Counted from the stretch's first letter, positions 13,758-27,214 are shown. The stretch: 64,000 nucleotides of DNA from Halictus rubicundus (GCF_050948215.1 NC_135151.1:6302220-6366219), one strand, 5' to 3'. Notes: generated from the sequence alone by a model not told the origin. Program-made: numbers and translations.

Positions 13758-14318
13758 TACCTCAACGTATTATATTATATTGCTTATACAATATTAATAT
13801 AATCTAATAGACAAAATTTTAGAGGAAAGGTATTTTCCACATTTATCAGTAAACAGCCAGTTCTCTTACAATAAGGTTATTGGCCTGTTGCATGCAAGCG
13901 ACAGAAGAATATATTGGAACAATGGAGTAGTTGTAAGAAGGTTTGAATGGGACAAAGAAATACGATTTTCTTGTTGTACCACGTAGACCCAAATGCAGCC
14001 TGGTAATCCTAACAATAGGGGATATGCCGGAAATGCCTCGCTGCTCGCGATCATCTCGATACCTTTATAAAACAAATATACAGTGGAACTCCATTTGACC
14101 GAACTAATTCTGGCACAGCCCCCGGTCCACCGAACATGGCGCTGGGCTTTTATTATCTGAACTCGAGCCACGTGCTAGAGGTATTCTACGCGTGACGTGA
14201 ACTCGCTGAAATGTATTCCGCGAAGAGCGTTTTCGAACTGACTGCAAATGGTTAGCCCACTTGCACCGTAACACTGAATGAAAAATGTGCGAGCCCCTCA
14301 CCAATTTCTCTTCATCAT

Positions 14319-14480
14319 TCGACTGCGGGTCTTTATGCAAAATAAGAATTGTCTACATCCATTGCCGGAAAGCGGGAGATAAATGAGCATTTATTTGTCG
14401 CATTAATTATTTTCACATGCTACAAATAATGTGTACCGTTTTAAGTTTCACCTCCTCATTTTTTTCATAAATGCATAATA
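14319..14480. mobile_element. Family A miniature element, right end decayed
   Basis: Left end CGACTGCGGGTCTTTATGCA and the same body order; the right end stops at CATAAATGCATAAT. Confidence 0.65.
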
Positions 14481-15611
14481 TTAAAAATATGAACTTCATA
14501 TTTCAGTATTTTGTACATTTTCCTTGTGGATATTGTTATCGACGCGCACATTGACGTATTGCTTCCATAAATAACTGTTCGCGGCAACTAACAATGCCAT
14601 CAAAGAGGGCAATGCGTTTCAATAATAGCGACAAGAAAAATTGCGCTGTCAAGACTATCAGGTTATTATATAACAGCGTGGAGGTAAGAAAACAAAATTG
14701 CGGCAATAAACGAAAGATAGTATTTCTTGTCGGCGGTCTGCACGAGTCAATTTTTCGCTTGCGAAACTACGTTGAAAAATTGCATATACCGTAACCGGTG
14801 CACGGTGCAATCAATAGTTTTCCGAGATGTTACCTAACGGTCGAGAAGCACGTTTCAGCTAACGAATGCCACGACTCTTTATTGCAAAGTAGGATCGGTA
14901 CTGCACCGCTCGTTGATATTCAAACGATTTTAAGCGTTGAAAGTCTGGAATGTGAAAAAATGTTTTTTGTATTCTTCGAACGATTCTTGTTGTTCGTCGA
15001 CTGTCCAATTTCTGTAATGTTTGATCTTAAAAATGATTTTTAAGCATGTCCTTTTTCAATTTTTCACTGCACGCTGCTGAATAATCAGAAGTATAGTATA
15101 CTAACTCCACTAGTAAGTAGACTTTACTAACAACAAATAACATTCAGAATGAACGCAATTAGATCCCCAGCACGACGAAAACCATGTTAACTGTTTCATT
15201 GAGGAGTCATTTCCGTTAACAATGACGCGAGACAGTTATGTTTAATTAATATCGAATAATTACGTATGTATATTTCCATGGGACCGTCCCGTCGTACCAA
15301 GAGCTAAGGTAAAGTCGAAAGAAATCGCGAGCGACCAACGAAAACGCGTGAACGCTTGAACAGCCTTCGAGCGTGTTTAATCGAGGACGTAGGCAGACAT
15401 TGTCATCGAAGGGGAAAAAAAAGTGGAACGTTTTATGTAAACGAAGCCAAGGCTCGCGACGCCCGGAACACATATTATGCGAGATAACGGGAGAAACGGT
15501 AATAGACGGTAAGTGCCGCGTGTGCTTTAACCTAAAAACAAATTGAACGGTGCGAGCGCCATTTTCTCGCGAGCGGACCCCGGCGACGTTCAGCGTTACA
15601 ACAAAGGAATT

Positions 15612-17556
15612 CAAGACTATCACCACCTCAAATACCATCACTAGACTATCACTAGATTTTCTCGAATTTATTACTTGACTATGTCGAATTCTATCACTAG
15701 ACTATCACTAGATGTTTTCGAATTTATTACTTGACTATCTCAAATGCTACCACTAGACTATCTCAAATACTATCAGTAGACTATCTGAAATACTATCAGT
15801 AGACTATCTGAAATACTATCACTAATCTATGTCAAATACTATCACTAGACCATGTGAAATACTATCACTAGATTACCTGAAATAGTATCACTAGACTATC
15901 TGAAATACTATCACTAGATTATCTCAAATACTATTACTAGACTATGTTAAATACTATCACTAGACTGTCTCTAATACTATCACTACATTATGTTAAATAC
16001 TATCACTAGACTATCTCAAATACTACCACTAGATTGTCTCAAATAATATTACTAGACTATGTTAAATACTATCACTAGATTATGTTAAATTCTATCACTA
16101 GACTGTCTCAAATACTATCACTACATTATGTTAAATACTATCACTAGATTATGTTAAATTCTATCACTAGACTGTCTCAAATACTATTACTACATTATGT
16201 TAAATACTATCACTAAAATACCTGAAATGGTATCATTAGACTATCTGAAATACTATAACTAGATTATCTCAATTACTATTACTAGACTATCTCAAATATT
16301 ATCAGTAGATTATGTAAAATACTATCACTACACTATGTTAAATACTATCACTAGACTGTCTCAAATACTATCACGAGACTGTCTCAAATACTATCACTAC
16401 ACTATTTTAAATACTATCAATAGACTAGCTGAAATACTATCACTAGACTATCTCAAATACTACCACTAGATTATCTCAAATAATATTACTAGACTATGTT
16501 AAATACTATCACTAGATTATGTTAAATTCTATCACTAGACTGTCTCAAATACTATCACTACATTATGTTAAATACTATCACTAGACTACCTGAAATGGTA
16601 TCATTAGACTATTTGAAATACTATAACTAGATTATCTCAAATACTATTACTAGACTATCTCAAATATTATCACTAGATTATGTAAAATACTATCACTACA
16701 CTATGTTAAATACTATCACTAGACTGTCTCAAATACTATCACTAGACTGTCTCAAATACTATCACTACACTATTTTAAATACTATCAATAGACTAGCTGA
16801 AATACTATCACTAGACTATCTCAAATACTACCACTAGATTATCTCAAATAATATTACTAGACTATGTTAAATACTATCACTAGATTATGTTAAATTCTAT
16901 CACTAGACTGTCTCAAATACTATCACTACATTATGTTAAATACTATCACTAGACTACCTGAAATGGTATAATTAGACTATTTGAAATACTATAACTAGAT
17001 TATCTCAAATACTATTACTAGACTATCTCAAATATTATCACTAGATTATGTAAAATACTATCACTACACTATGTTAAATACTATCACTAGACTGTCTCAA
17101 ATACTATCACTACACTATGTTAAATACTATCAATAGACTAGCTGAAATACTATCACTAGACTATCTCAAATACTACCACTAGATTATCTCAAATAATATT
17201 ACTAGACTATGTTAAATACTATCACTAGATTATGTTAAATTCTATCACTAGACTGTCTCAAATACTATCACTAGATGATGTTAAATTCTATCACTAGACT
17301 GTCTCAAATACTATCACTACATTATGTTAAATACTATCACTAGACTACCTAAGATAGTATCACTAGTCTATCTCAAATACTATCACTAGATTATGTTAAA
17401 TACTATCACTAGACTGTCTCAAATACTATCACTATATTATGTCAAATACTATCACTAGACCATGTGAAATACTATTACTAGACTATGTTAAATACTATCA
17501 CTATATTATGTCAAATACTATCACTAGACTATCACAAATACTATTACCAGACTATG
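15612..17556. repeat. 1.9-kb minisatellite of a 23-bp unit with higher-order repeats
   Basis: About 84 copies of a 23-bp unit of the form CTATCTCAAATACTATCACT+AGA, with variants at a few positions (CTATGTTAAAT, CTGTCTCAAAT, TTATCTCAAAT). Variant monomers recur in the same order at 16056, 16493, 16861 and 17206; these spacings are 437, 368 and 345 bp, exactly 19, 16 and 15 units. The array has thus grown by duplication of multi-monomer blocks. The unit is not a multiple of three and no coding role is suggested. Confidence 0.97.
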
Positions 17557-18869
17557 AAAAATTTGTAAATGCATCGCTAGAACTTCTAAAAAGAATACTC
17601 TGGATAGTGCTTCGGGTTGCCCCTTGGGGCAGAATCCACGATCGCTGCCAAGGCACAATGACCCAGTAACATACGGGATCAGCCAACGAGCGTTATGCAT
17701 TCCGACCAATGTACGCGAAGCCTCCGGACCGCTCCGGTCACCGGCAGTGTGTCGAGGAAAACGTTTTTACGGAGAGAGACACACGCGATCCGTCTACTAA
17801 TCCGAGTTAATTAAGACCAGCCGTCTTTATGAACCGCATCGCGTCTATTCAACGTCCCGAGCATGACTTTTTAATTTCCGCGGTGGGACGTCGAACCCCG
17901 TGCGTAACTCGTGCGCCTACAGGAAATGCGTTTTTTTTCCAAACGATTCGGCACTTTCATCTCTGGACATAATCTCCGAACTGCAGCACGAATAAAATAA
18001 GAACTTTACCCATTGTATTAACTAGTCAGACTTGTAATGAAGATTTCGAACAGAGTCTATTAAACATGTATGTCATCCATCTCCTTGAAACTCGAATAAA
18101 ATTCTATTCTGTTGACGTCGATAAACTTCGTCCTTTTTCTAAGAAATTATGAACGTCAAAGAAGTTCTAATTAGTGCAAGCTGTTAATAATAGCACAGTG
18201 CTACAGCAGATTTCTTACACGGTCCAGACGTATAACATCTTTTAAAGGAAAGATATTTCGAAGGCAACCTTGGACGCCAAAATGATAAACAATATGAATA
18301 CTATCGGACTATCCGAGGTAATAGTTGATCGTTGTTAAATGTTGGTCGAATCAATCGCCAGAAATCTCGAATCTTGTTCTCGAGTGCCGGTCCACCTCGA
18401 CTCGCCTCTTTAATATGAATGCGAATCTTTATACGGGGGTCATTAACGCGTGAATAAGGCCACTTCAGCGTTACGTTAATGTCAAGGACGCGGAAGGTTG
18501 TCTCGTGTTTGCACGAGTACACACTACTTTATAGTTAGTTTGATGGCGGACGATGCCTCTGGCCCTCTCGCTCCGATCGAGTACTTGTTCAAGTGGCGCG
18601 AGCACGTGTGCCCGGGGTCTAAAATTGTTTCAATTAATCTGCTGCCTCTGGAAGAAGCCGCTCCGCTGCTTCGGGTACGCGCGTGCAAGCATAAACGTAC
18701 GCTCTTTGTGTATACACACTTTACATTCGAAAATATATTCACCGATGGCGTTCTCGATTTATCGAACACGAAAAAACGAAAGAGCTGACCAATCTATTAA
18801 ATCTCGCGAGCATAAAATTTACCGAATTGATCGAACAGTGCAGTCAAATTAAAAGAGTATTGAGTGTCA
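17557..18869. other. No recognised gene between minisatellite and mariner
   Basis: An open stretch from an ATG at 18543 (MADDASGPLAPIEYLFKW...) runs to a possible donor GTACGC near 18681; nothing identifies it as an exon. Confidence 0.5.
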
Positions 18870-20099
18870 TACTGTAGCGTGTTTGTGCATGCTTTGACAG
18901 GTACTCACCAAAATTTCAGCCATTTCGGACGCTCAGTTATTGTTTAACAGTCGTTTGAGCAAGTTGCTGTGAGTGTTTTTGTGAAAATGGAAAAACTCGA
19001 GTATCGAGCTGTGATGAAATATTTATTTTTGAAAGGCAATACGCCTACGCAAATCAAAGAAGAGTTAGACGCTGTATACGGGAACTCTGCACCATCATTT
19101 ACCACCGTGAAATTTTGGGCAGCTGAATTTATACGTGGCCGTACCAGCTTGGGTGACGATGAACGTTCGGGACGGCCAAAAACTGCAACCAGTTACGATA
19201 ACATCGCTAAAATTCACCAAATGGTGCTAGACAACCGTCGAATTAAAGTTAGAGAGATAGAAGAGGCCATGAATATATCCAAAGAACCTGTTTGTCACAT
19301 ATTGAATGAAGATTTAGGCATGAGAAAGTTGTCTGCGCGTTGGGTGCCGCGTTTGCTCACGTTGGATCAGAAACGTGTTCGAATCAACATTTCGATCGCT
19401 CTTTTCGCGCAATTTAGGCGCAATAAATCAGAGTTTTGGCGCCGGCTAATTACTGTTGATGAAACTTGGATACACCGTTACACTCCCGAATCAAAAATGC
19501 AGTCAAAACAGTGGACTGCTTATGAGGAATCGGCGCCATAAAAAGGCAAAGGCTGTTCCTTCGGCTGGGAAAGTGATGGCGACTGTTTTCTGGGACAGTC
19601 GTGGAGTTATCTTTATTGATTATCTTCAAAAAGGGAAAACCATTACAGGAGCATACTATGCATCATTACTTGCAGGCTGAAGGCAGAAATTGCGGAAAAA
19701 CGGCCGCATTTGCAGAAAAAAAAAATCTTGTTCCACCAAGACAATGCGTCGTCTTACACCTCAACGATTGCCATGGGAAAAATCCACGAATTACGGTTTG
19801 AACTGCTCGATCACCCACCTTACTCACCAGATCTAGCTCCAAGCGACTTCTTTTTGTTCCCCAAGTTAAAAGTTGCACTCGGAGGACAGAGATTTTCATC
19901 AAATGAGGAAGCCATCACTTTTGTAAATAGCTATTTTGCAGAGAAAGACGGCAAGTACTATTTGGACGGGCTGGAGAGATGGGAGCATCGCTGGGAGAAG
20001 TGTATAGACTTACAAGGAGACTATGTAGAGAAATAAAAATAATTTTGAGGAAAAAATGCCTTATATCTTTGTTAGGTCGGAAACTTTTCAGACCACCCT
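18870..20099 (+). mobile_element. Mariner element carrying the broken transposase
   Basis: The 3' terminal inverted repeat is visible at about 20071-20099 and reads inward as AGGGTGGTCTGAAAAGTTTC followed by CGACC. I see no matching 5' repeat before the start codon, so the left end seems lost or strongly diverged; the left boundary given is approximate (untranslated leader before 18987). Confidence 0.75.
18987..20036 (+). pseudogene. Mariner transposase, broken by two frameshifts
   Basis: The transposase reads from MEKLEYRAVMKYLFLKGNT through the helix-turn-helix DNA-binding half, a GRPKTAT linker, the first catalytic block TVDETWIHRYTP, then HQDNASSYTS and YSPDLAPSDFFLFPKLK, the D,D34D-type triad of mariner elements. 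The first frame ends at a TAA near 19541, the middle part (KAKAVPSAGKVMATVFWDSRG) continues in another frame to about 19676, and the rest returns to the first frame to the stop at 20036. The net result is one extra and one missing base, so no intact enzyme is made. Apart from these shifts the reading is nearly full length (about 345 residues), so the insertion is not very old. All three catalytic aspartates seem to be kept. Confidence 0.95.
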
Positions 20100-21018
20100 C
20101 CTATATCTTAACATGTTATGTTCCGACGACTATTTCATGATTTTTTAGTCTAGTTTTTCATAAATCCGTCAACAGCAATAGCCACTTTAATCGGGAACCA
20201 ATGATTCACGCCCCGTAACATAATCTAATAATTTTGCTTAGGATTACTAATATAAAAGAAAATTTTTAAGCTTCATTTCGGTGTAGATCTACTATTTTTT
20301 TGTGACCTCACAGACGGCGCCGAACGTGGAAAAGGATAGTGCGTGTAAACACGGACCGCGCGGCTGGAGAGGCGCACTACGTACCGTCAATTAAACCACT
20401 AAACAATACAGGTCAAATTATATCGTGTTTCACGTCATTTTAATCAGAAAAATTCCACAAATACGTTGGCGAATGTCTCTTGCAAGACTGAATCTCTCAA
20501 CAATGTCAACCATTCGATTCTACCGCGTTCCAACATCCTGAGCTAGTATTTAATATTTGAACGATCGATCCTTAGCGTAACTTCGTATCGAGCCTGTCGG
20601 TTCCTAGATGCACCAAGTTGCATTCTACGACTTCTAATCTAACTGTCTCGGATAATATTAAGTCCAGGGTGTGTCCAATCAGCATGCACGACTTCCAAGT
20701 TGTCGATATGAAGCGAATCAGATCGTATCGTACAACTATTCAATTGCAATGCGAGGCTTTTTGTTCCTGTCCGTGGTTGAAATTCATGTCGAGTGACGCT
20801 TAGATCGTTCGCACCCCTTTCATTCGATTGCGAGGAGATTCTGAGGCTGCGATGCACTTTCTATACTTCCCTGTTGCATTACTACAATTCCCTGTTGCAT
20901 TTCTACACTTCCTTCGTAAAACCCCCCCACGAAACAGGGTAAATTTTACAAGAAACATTTCTTGAAACGTGCTGTAATTTGAACAAAATATTCTGTATTT
21001 TTGTAATCTCGATGGAGA

Positions 21019-21267
21019 TTAACCCTTTGCACTCGACGCTATTTTCATTCTAAAACTAAATTTTTCTTCCGTCTTGGAATATTTTCATTTTATTGATACG
21101 AAACTGATCCGATTTCCACATATAATATCTAAATGTTTAGTAATCTGTTGAATACAAATTTTGTAATGTAACAAATACATTGTAATATTTTTTGTAATTT
21201 CTTTGAAATAATGCCACAACAATTTCTAGTGGTGCTTCAGAGTCACCACTCGAGTGCAAAGGGTTAA
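21019..21267. mobile_element. Family B TTAA miniature element, complete
   Basis: TTAACCCTTTGCACTCGACG and CACTCGAGTGCAAAGGGTTA+A, 249 bp, same body as the copy at 13510. Confidence 0.8.
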
Positions 21268-22113
21268 ACTTGCTTAAATAAAAAACATTTGTGCAACAAT
21301 TCCGTAAACTTGAAACGGGAAATCTTGTTAGTATTAAAATTGTTTCAGTGCTAGCAGCGAAACGAAGGAATCCGTCTGAACACTTAAAGGGTTAACAGGA
21401 CCAACCCTTAGAATGCAGACGCATTTTCTCACCGGCCCACGTAGGAACAATAAATTTCACGCGAGTCCGTTCCCGGTCTCTGTTTTACCCCTTGTCCGGA
21501 TAAGATCTCATTAAGCACCGATTCATCGTGCGAGCAATTATCGGTACTCCGTAAATCCTGTTAACGATCGATCTTATCGCGGCTCGGCGATACGTGAAAA
21601 CTTCACGGTTAATAACCATCGGGATCAAGAATTCGATTGCACAATGTATATTCGTGACACGAGCTCGCGTGCCCCGAAAGAGAGCTATTTACACTTCATC
21701 GGGACCGGAGCCGGCCGCTTTCCACTTTCCCGCGCATTATGCTCCATTCGTGCTTGAAATCTATTTACATCAGAGGACCCCGCCCCTCTCTCGATCGCTA
21801 TATCAAACGGACGCTGACAAATTCATTCTTCCGCGGCACAAAGGCCCTTCCAATAACTCAGGACGATCTGTCCCGCGTGCGCGCGGCACGACGGGAGAAT
21901 GAGCTCACCCATAGGAATTATGCGAGGCGACCGGAAGAGAGGAGCCTGCAGACACTGTACTCTGTCTTTTCCTTGGTCTTGTGATCCGAATAATGCAAAC
22001 GTTTCGACATTTTCTACGACTTTGTTCCGGAGAAGAAAGAATAAAATGACGAATCAGCATTCAGCGCAGGTGTCACACTATTCTCGTTCACCGATTGTTA
22101 GCTACCTAATCAC

Positions 22114-22295
22114 TATACTGCGGATCTTTACGCAAAATCAAATGTTTGTGCGTCAATTACAGAAGCTGAGTAAACATTTATTTCCCTCGCTAATATAACT
22201 TTAATATGTTGACATTCTTGAATTCTTTGAATCTGTTCGCTAGTTGAAATTGCATTTACCCATTTTTGCCACGAATGCATAAAATTCGCAGTCTA
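22114..22295. mobile_element. Family A miniature element, complete
   Basis: TATACTGCGGATCTTTACGC at the left, AATGCATAAAATTCGCAGTC+TA at the right, 182 bp. Confidence 0.75.
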
Positions 22296-22491
22296 CATGC
22301 AAGAATGCTCGCGCGTTTTATCTTTTCTTGATTAACACTTCTACATAGGCCAGCAGGGTTGGTAAATTTTCCTGTCTACGCGATTCGATTATTATTATCC
22401 AATTTAATCATTTGTAAATCAGCTCGCCAGAAGTGCATCGGTTGCGTTCAAAGGTGCTCGAATCACGGTCGCGGTCGATCGCGGATAGAAA

Positions 22492-22543
22492 AAGAGAGAA
22501 AGAGAGGAGAGAGAGAGAGAGAGAGAGAGAGGAAGAAAGAGGG
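22492..22543. repeat. (GA)n microsatellite
   Basis: Imperfect AG run inside a purine-rich tract; a short CT run follows at 22763-22782 on the same strand. Confidence 0.95.
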
Positions 22544-23981
22544 TGAGGTCGACGTTGGCCGCTAACACGCTCCTTGTAATTAGAATGAGAACACGGCATT
22601 TGAATTCTGGACGGAGAAGAAAGGGGACGGAAATAGAGAAGGAAGATGGAGAGACGGATCATTAGTAGTCCGACGAGTGCACCAGTGACTGACATTCCTT
22701 TCCCTCGCGGTGAAAATCGTACCGATGCGGTACATCGGTGTGTCTCTATGCGTTTCGTCATTGTTCTCTCTCTCTCTCTCTCGACGTTTTTGATTTTCCG
22801 TCTTTTCTTCGAAACGTAACAGAACGCTCTTTGGCACGATAATGGTCGGAATGCAATACTGTTGCATTCACTGGGCGCTATGCAGTACGCGTCGAACGAC
22901 AGTGTTAACAATTTCCTCCTTCAAGCGTTTCAAACGAAACGTGTTCCCGCGGTTCTTCGCGCAAATTCTCATTTTTACACACAATTTCACGAAGAATGAA
23001 ATAAGAGAATAATTTCTTAATGGGAGATTTGTTGCGGTAAAAATGAAAATGTAATTCATTTTGCTTGAATACCGTTGTCGATAAAAAATAAAAATTTTAC
23101 GGATTCAATTCGGAAGAATGACGACCCAGCGTGCCCACGGAGGGTTAACAAATATCATTTTGCACCCTAAATCTTGATGCTGAAAATTTGTTGCGAGTTC
23201 GACGATCTTCTCGGCCTCGAATCGAGGTTTATTAGCATCGAATAATCGCCATGCCACTCGAACAATTGAAAGTAAAACGACTTCCTCGTCGACCAGAAGT
23301 CGCAATCGCGAAACTGTCGCGACCAGTGTTCCACTGTCTGCCAACGATAAACAGTGGACGTTGGTGAAGATATAGTGATTAATACCGCCAGGCGTTCTTC
23401 GACACCGCGACAGCTGATAGACAGGGTGAGTCCTGGCGAAGGAGAAAAATGACGACGAAAGAACCGGCGGAGAAGATACGATTCCCGATCGCTCATGTTT
23501 CCTGACATCGTTGAACGAGCATGATCGTCGTCGGCGTTATCGGTCGGGATGAGGAGATCGATCGAGGAAACACAATGACAATTAATCGGAGTGTGTGTCT
23601 TCGACGATCCCCCAACTATTTCGTCGTGGCGTTCTCCTCCCCTTCACCCCACCCCCACCCTTCTCTCGTGACGCCCGATGAAAACAAATGAACCGGACTA
23701 ATAGGGTTAACAGATAAAATTATCTGTGAGTAGCGTGATCGGCCTTATCGTGCCCTAAACTACACGGTTTCGAAGTGACACCTAATGTGTTTCAATCGCT
23801 CGGGTTTTCAATAGAACGCGGGTCAGATCATTATTCGAACTCACCTAATGGCTGTTGCTAATGGAACGGGAAGAGTGTTCGATGTTTAATTAATTTAGTA
23901 CCGCGGATGTTTTCTGGATACAGCTCGGTAATGTTAGGATAATTGAATGTTCAAACTTCCGTTCCATTGAATTAAACTTGT

Positions 23982-24200
23982 GCACTCGAACGGCGACTCC
24001 GAGGTGTCACAAAAAATTGCTATATTATTATTAAAAATATTTTTTACATCACCACGTGTGTGTGTACTTTATGAATCATTAAACACTTAAGTATGAATAA
24101 ATTGGGTCAACTGCATAAAAGAAAGAAAATCACGAAAATATTTTGAGCCTGAAGAAATTTTTGATTTTGAGTTAAAGTAGCTTCGAGTGTAAAGAGTTAA
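23982..24200. mobile_element. Family B TTAA miniature element, inverted and decayed
   Basis: TTAAACTTGTGCACTCGAAC at the left, CTTCGAGTGTAAAGAGTTAA at the right. Confidence 0.65.
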
Positions 24201-25840
24201 TACATAACAGACGTTAGTACGAAACAGAGTGTGCATTCTTTGTATTAGATTATAAATATTGCTCTTTCTTTTTTTTTGGTTGTTGGTGCTTTGGTAATGA
24301 TTTAATGGTTTCTCACAAACGAGGGACTAGCGATCGAGGGTTTCTTAATTAATTTTTCAATGGCGACACACAGCAATTTCACGCGTTCGTACTTTGCACG
24401 GCTCGTTAATTCCGCGTTCTAGATTAAACAAGAGAATAGATACACACTGAATAGAAACGTAAATTCCGATATCGCAATCAATCGATTTAACCTTTGTTTC
24501 ACCTTGAATGTCAAACAATTTTCTAGGACCAATTGCTGTTCTCGGACATGTATCATCCCCCACTCGTCTTCTAAGTAAACAAATTTAATCTAGTGTTTCA
24601 AATGGTTCGTAAAAATCGTTCGAGGACGAATGCTTCGTCAACGATCGCAGTCTTTCGAGTTTTATTGCGGTATGTCCAATACATAGTAAACAATTACATA
24701 AGCCTGTTTGTTATCTAGTGCAGTTTCTAACGCGCATATAGCCTCAACGATTGCAACAATTACTTACTGAGAATTATTCAATGAGGAATATTACATTTAA
24801 CATAAATACATGTTCTCTAGAAAATGGTAAAAGTGATAAAATAATAAAATTGTATTTTCTACTTTGACACAGAAATGTTGAATAAAAGAAACATACTCGT
24901 ATGCGAGTAGGTTAAATGGAAAGTATGATAGTATAACGATTGAAGAAATATTTTAAATGAGCAAGAAACCGAAGAAGATTAAAGCAAATATTAACTATAT
25001 TATCTTCAGCTTACTAAAATTATTAAAGAGAGAAAGATATTTCAATTTCGCTCTTGTCTCTTGCAATTCACGCTGACAACATTTACTTTGAATAAAGATA
25101 TGCTGTCTGTTCATCAAGCTTCTTTCACCCAGAGGGTGAAAAGGGAAAATCTGCATCGAATGACCGATTGTACCAGTCATCTATCGAGTCATCCGTTTAA
25201 AAGTTTCGCTTTTCCTTTACAACGTTTCGAGGCACTGTTCACACAGCTGCCACACAACAAACTTGCAAGCCAAGAAGCGTGGGCGGCGAGCTCATTACAA
25301 GACACCGCGTGCTATCTCCATTGAATCTGTGAAGCCAAGATGAATTTCGTGCTACAAATCATCCTTTTGGTTCGCGTTGCCGACCCCGATGACTCATTAC
25401 AAACGATCGCGAGCCGCGCCGGCATAAATCAACCTAGAAAAATATTTGGACAACTTTCGCTCGCTGCAACGACGAACCTGTACGCGCGAAAACCAGTTCT
25501 TTCGCGAAACGCGAATCAAACGCGCGAGTGTTTCCGCACACCTCTGTCGATCGAACGATAATTCGTAGAAAAACTCCAATAACGATAGATGCGGAAACGC
25601 ACCTACATGATTTCGTACACCTGATATTGTATTTTATCGCCAGTTTCGAACGACGTTCGTTGTAAATTGGACATTTCCTGCCCTGTAATTGCAATTTCGT
25701 GTAAAGGAGGTTAATCGAAAATACTCTCGTACATTACTTAATATCGAAGACATGCTCGTTGAATCGAGATTAGAGTAGAACTCGATATACAGGGTGTCCG
25801 AAAAATTTACTTCCTTCGAAGGGGCAATCCCAGAGTTCGT

Positions 25841-26093
25841 TTAACCCTTAGCACTCGAACGTCGACTGCAAGGCGCCACTAAAAATTGCTGTATCGTTAT
25901 CCAAAATATTTTTTACATTTTTAAATTTGTTTGTATCCAATAAATTACTAAACGCTTCAGTATTGTACAAGTAAATTGCACTATTTTCGCATGTATAACA
26001 CAAAAAAAATATATATATATAGAAAGGAAATATTCTAGGTGGAAAGAATTGTTTCGTTTTGGAATTAAAATGGCTTCGAGTGCAAAGGGTTAA
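25841..26093. mobile_element. Family B TTAA miniature element, nested
   Basis: TTAACCCTTAGCACTCGAAC to CTTCGAGTGCAAAGGGTTAA. It shares its right TTAA with the family C element that follows, and both sit inside the fold-back element 25788-26631. Confidence 0.8.
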
Positions 26094-26354
26094 CACTTTG
26101 ATCGCTAAACTAGAAACCCCAAAAATTCCATAAAATCAAAGTAAGTTGTTTAATGAAATAAAAATTGAAAAGAATTAAATGTATGATACTGAGTAGCGCA
26201 TGATGCATGATACGACTATGTATGATACTTTCTTGTATGTTACAGATCCTAATAAAATTTGGTACAATGAATATATCAACGTAAAAATTCATTGTAAAAC
26301 CTGCACAAATAATTCCGTCACCCACATATGAGTGACGTGGCAGTCAACGTGTTA
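26090..26354. mobile_element. Family C TTAA miniature element, nested
   Basis: TTAACACTTTGATCGC at the left, GACGTGGCAGTCAACGTGTT+AG at the right, 265 bp. It abuts the family B element and shares one TTAA with it. Confidence 0.75.
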
Positions 26355-27146
26355 GAGCAACTTTTTCCTTCGCGAAAATATTGTCCGCGTCTTTGTTTTC
26401 GACAAAGACGATCAAATTTCGACCCGACGAGAAGTCCCGCTGAGCGTGGCGTTGACATTGGCCGAGCCCGGATCTGCCCGCTGTAGCCGTGCTCTGATTG
26501 GTCCGTGGTTTTCGCGAATAACTCCTTAACGAAGCCGCGGAGAACATTTTCGCAAAGGAAAAAGTTACTTGAAACGACCTCAGGAATCGCCCTTTTCAAG
26601 GAAGCATAACATTTGTGGGACGCTCTGTACACACCGCTTGAAACTCCTTGTATTTCTGAACTTCTGATATTCTGATGAATTATCCCGAAAGCAAGTTTTG
26701 AAATGAAAGAGACAAAAACACTTCTTGTGACAGTCTTGGGAATCTTTTGGGACTGTCTAATAGAAAAATCCATCTCCTCTTCCATTCATATGCCTCCTCT
26801 GCCACCGAATCAAACGTTACAAAATCCGCTCCCAATTCGGGCCGCCATTAAAGCGGTCGAGATCGCCTCGAAATAGTTGTTGAATGGGCCGTCCAGACGA
26901 GCCCGGAGGAAGAAGGACGAGGAAGACTGTTCACCGAGCAAGAAGTCGACCGTAAATGCAACGCGACGGCGAGAGAGAAGAACGCCCACGATAATTTTGA
27001 TTTCTAGTAATCCGACTCCATTAATAAACCGCCCACCAGACACCGTCGCGGGTTCGGGGGTTTCGGAAGTTATCTGCCGGTCGGTTTCGGGTATTTTTAG
27101 TCGGCCCGGTCCATGGCGGTGCCCGTCGAAAAACCATCGACGTCTG

Positions 27147-27148
<2 letters not shown>

Positions 27149-27206
<58 letters not shown>

Positions 27207-27214
27207 TCACTCTC
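27149..27214. repeat. (CT)n microsatellite
   Basis: Long CT run ending in CTCACTCTCTCACTCTC. Confidence 0.97.

Larger units (their letters stand above)
20101..25787. other. No recognised gene; miniature elements and microsatellites
   Basis: Apart from the family A and B elements and GA/CT runs, only short unsupported frames. Pyrimidine-rich and CpG-rich DNA at 23.1-23.7 kb. Confidence 0.55.
25788..26631. mobile_element. Fold-back element with TACAGGGTGTCC ends, split by two insertions
   Basis: Left tip TACAGGGTGTCCGAAAAATT and right tip (inverted) TGTACAGAGCGTCCCAC. The left arm stops at 25840 (AGAGTTCGT) and resumes at 26355 (AGCAACTTTTTCCTTCGCGA), matching the uninterrupted right arm in inverted order (TCGTTTCAAGTAACTTTTTC). 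This shows the family B and C elements landed in it. Confidence 0.75.

Noticed and set aside
15612..17556. Possible CRISPR-like array
   Set aside because: Contiguous degenerate 23-bp units without unique spacers, in an animal genome.
17439..17669. Frame with repeated ITR-type peptides
   Set aside because: Translation of the 23-bp minisatellite; the period is not a multiple of three.
18543..18788. MADDASGPLAPIEYLFKW frame just before the mariner element
   Set aside because: Looks exon-like with a possible donor, but no acceptor partner or family could be identified.
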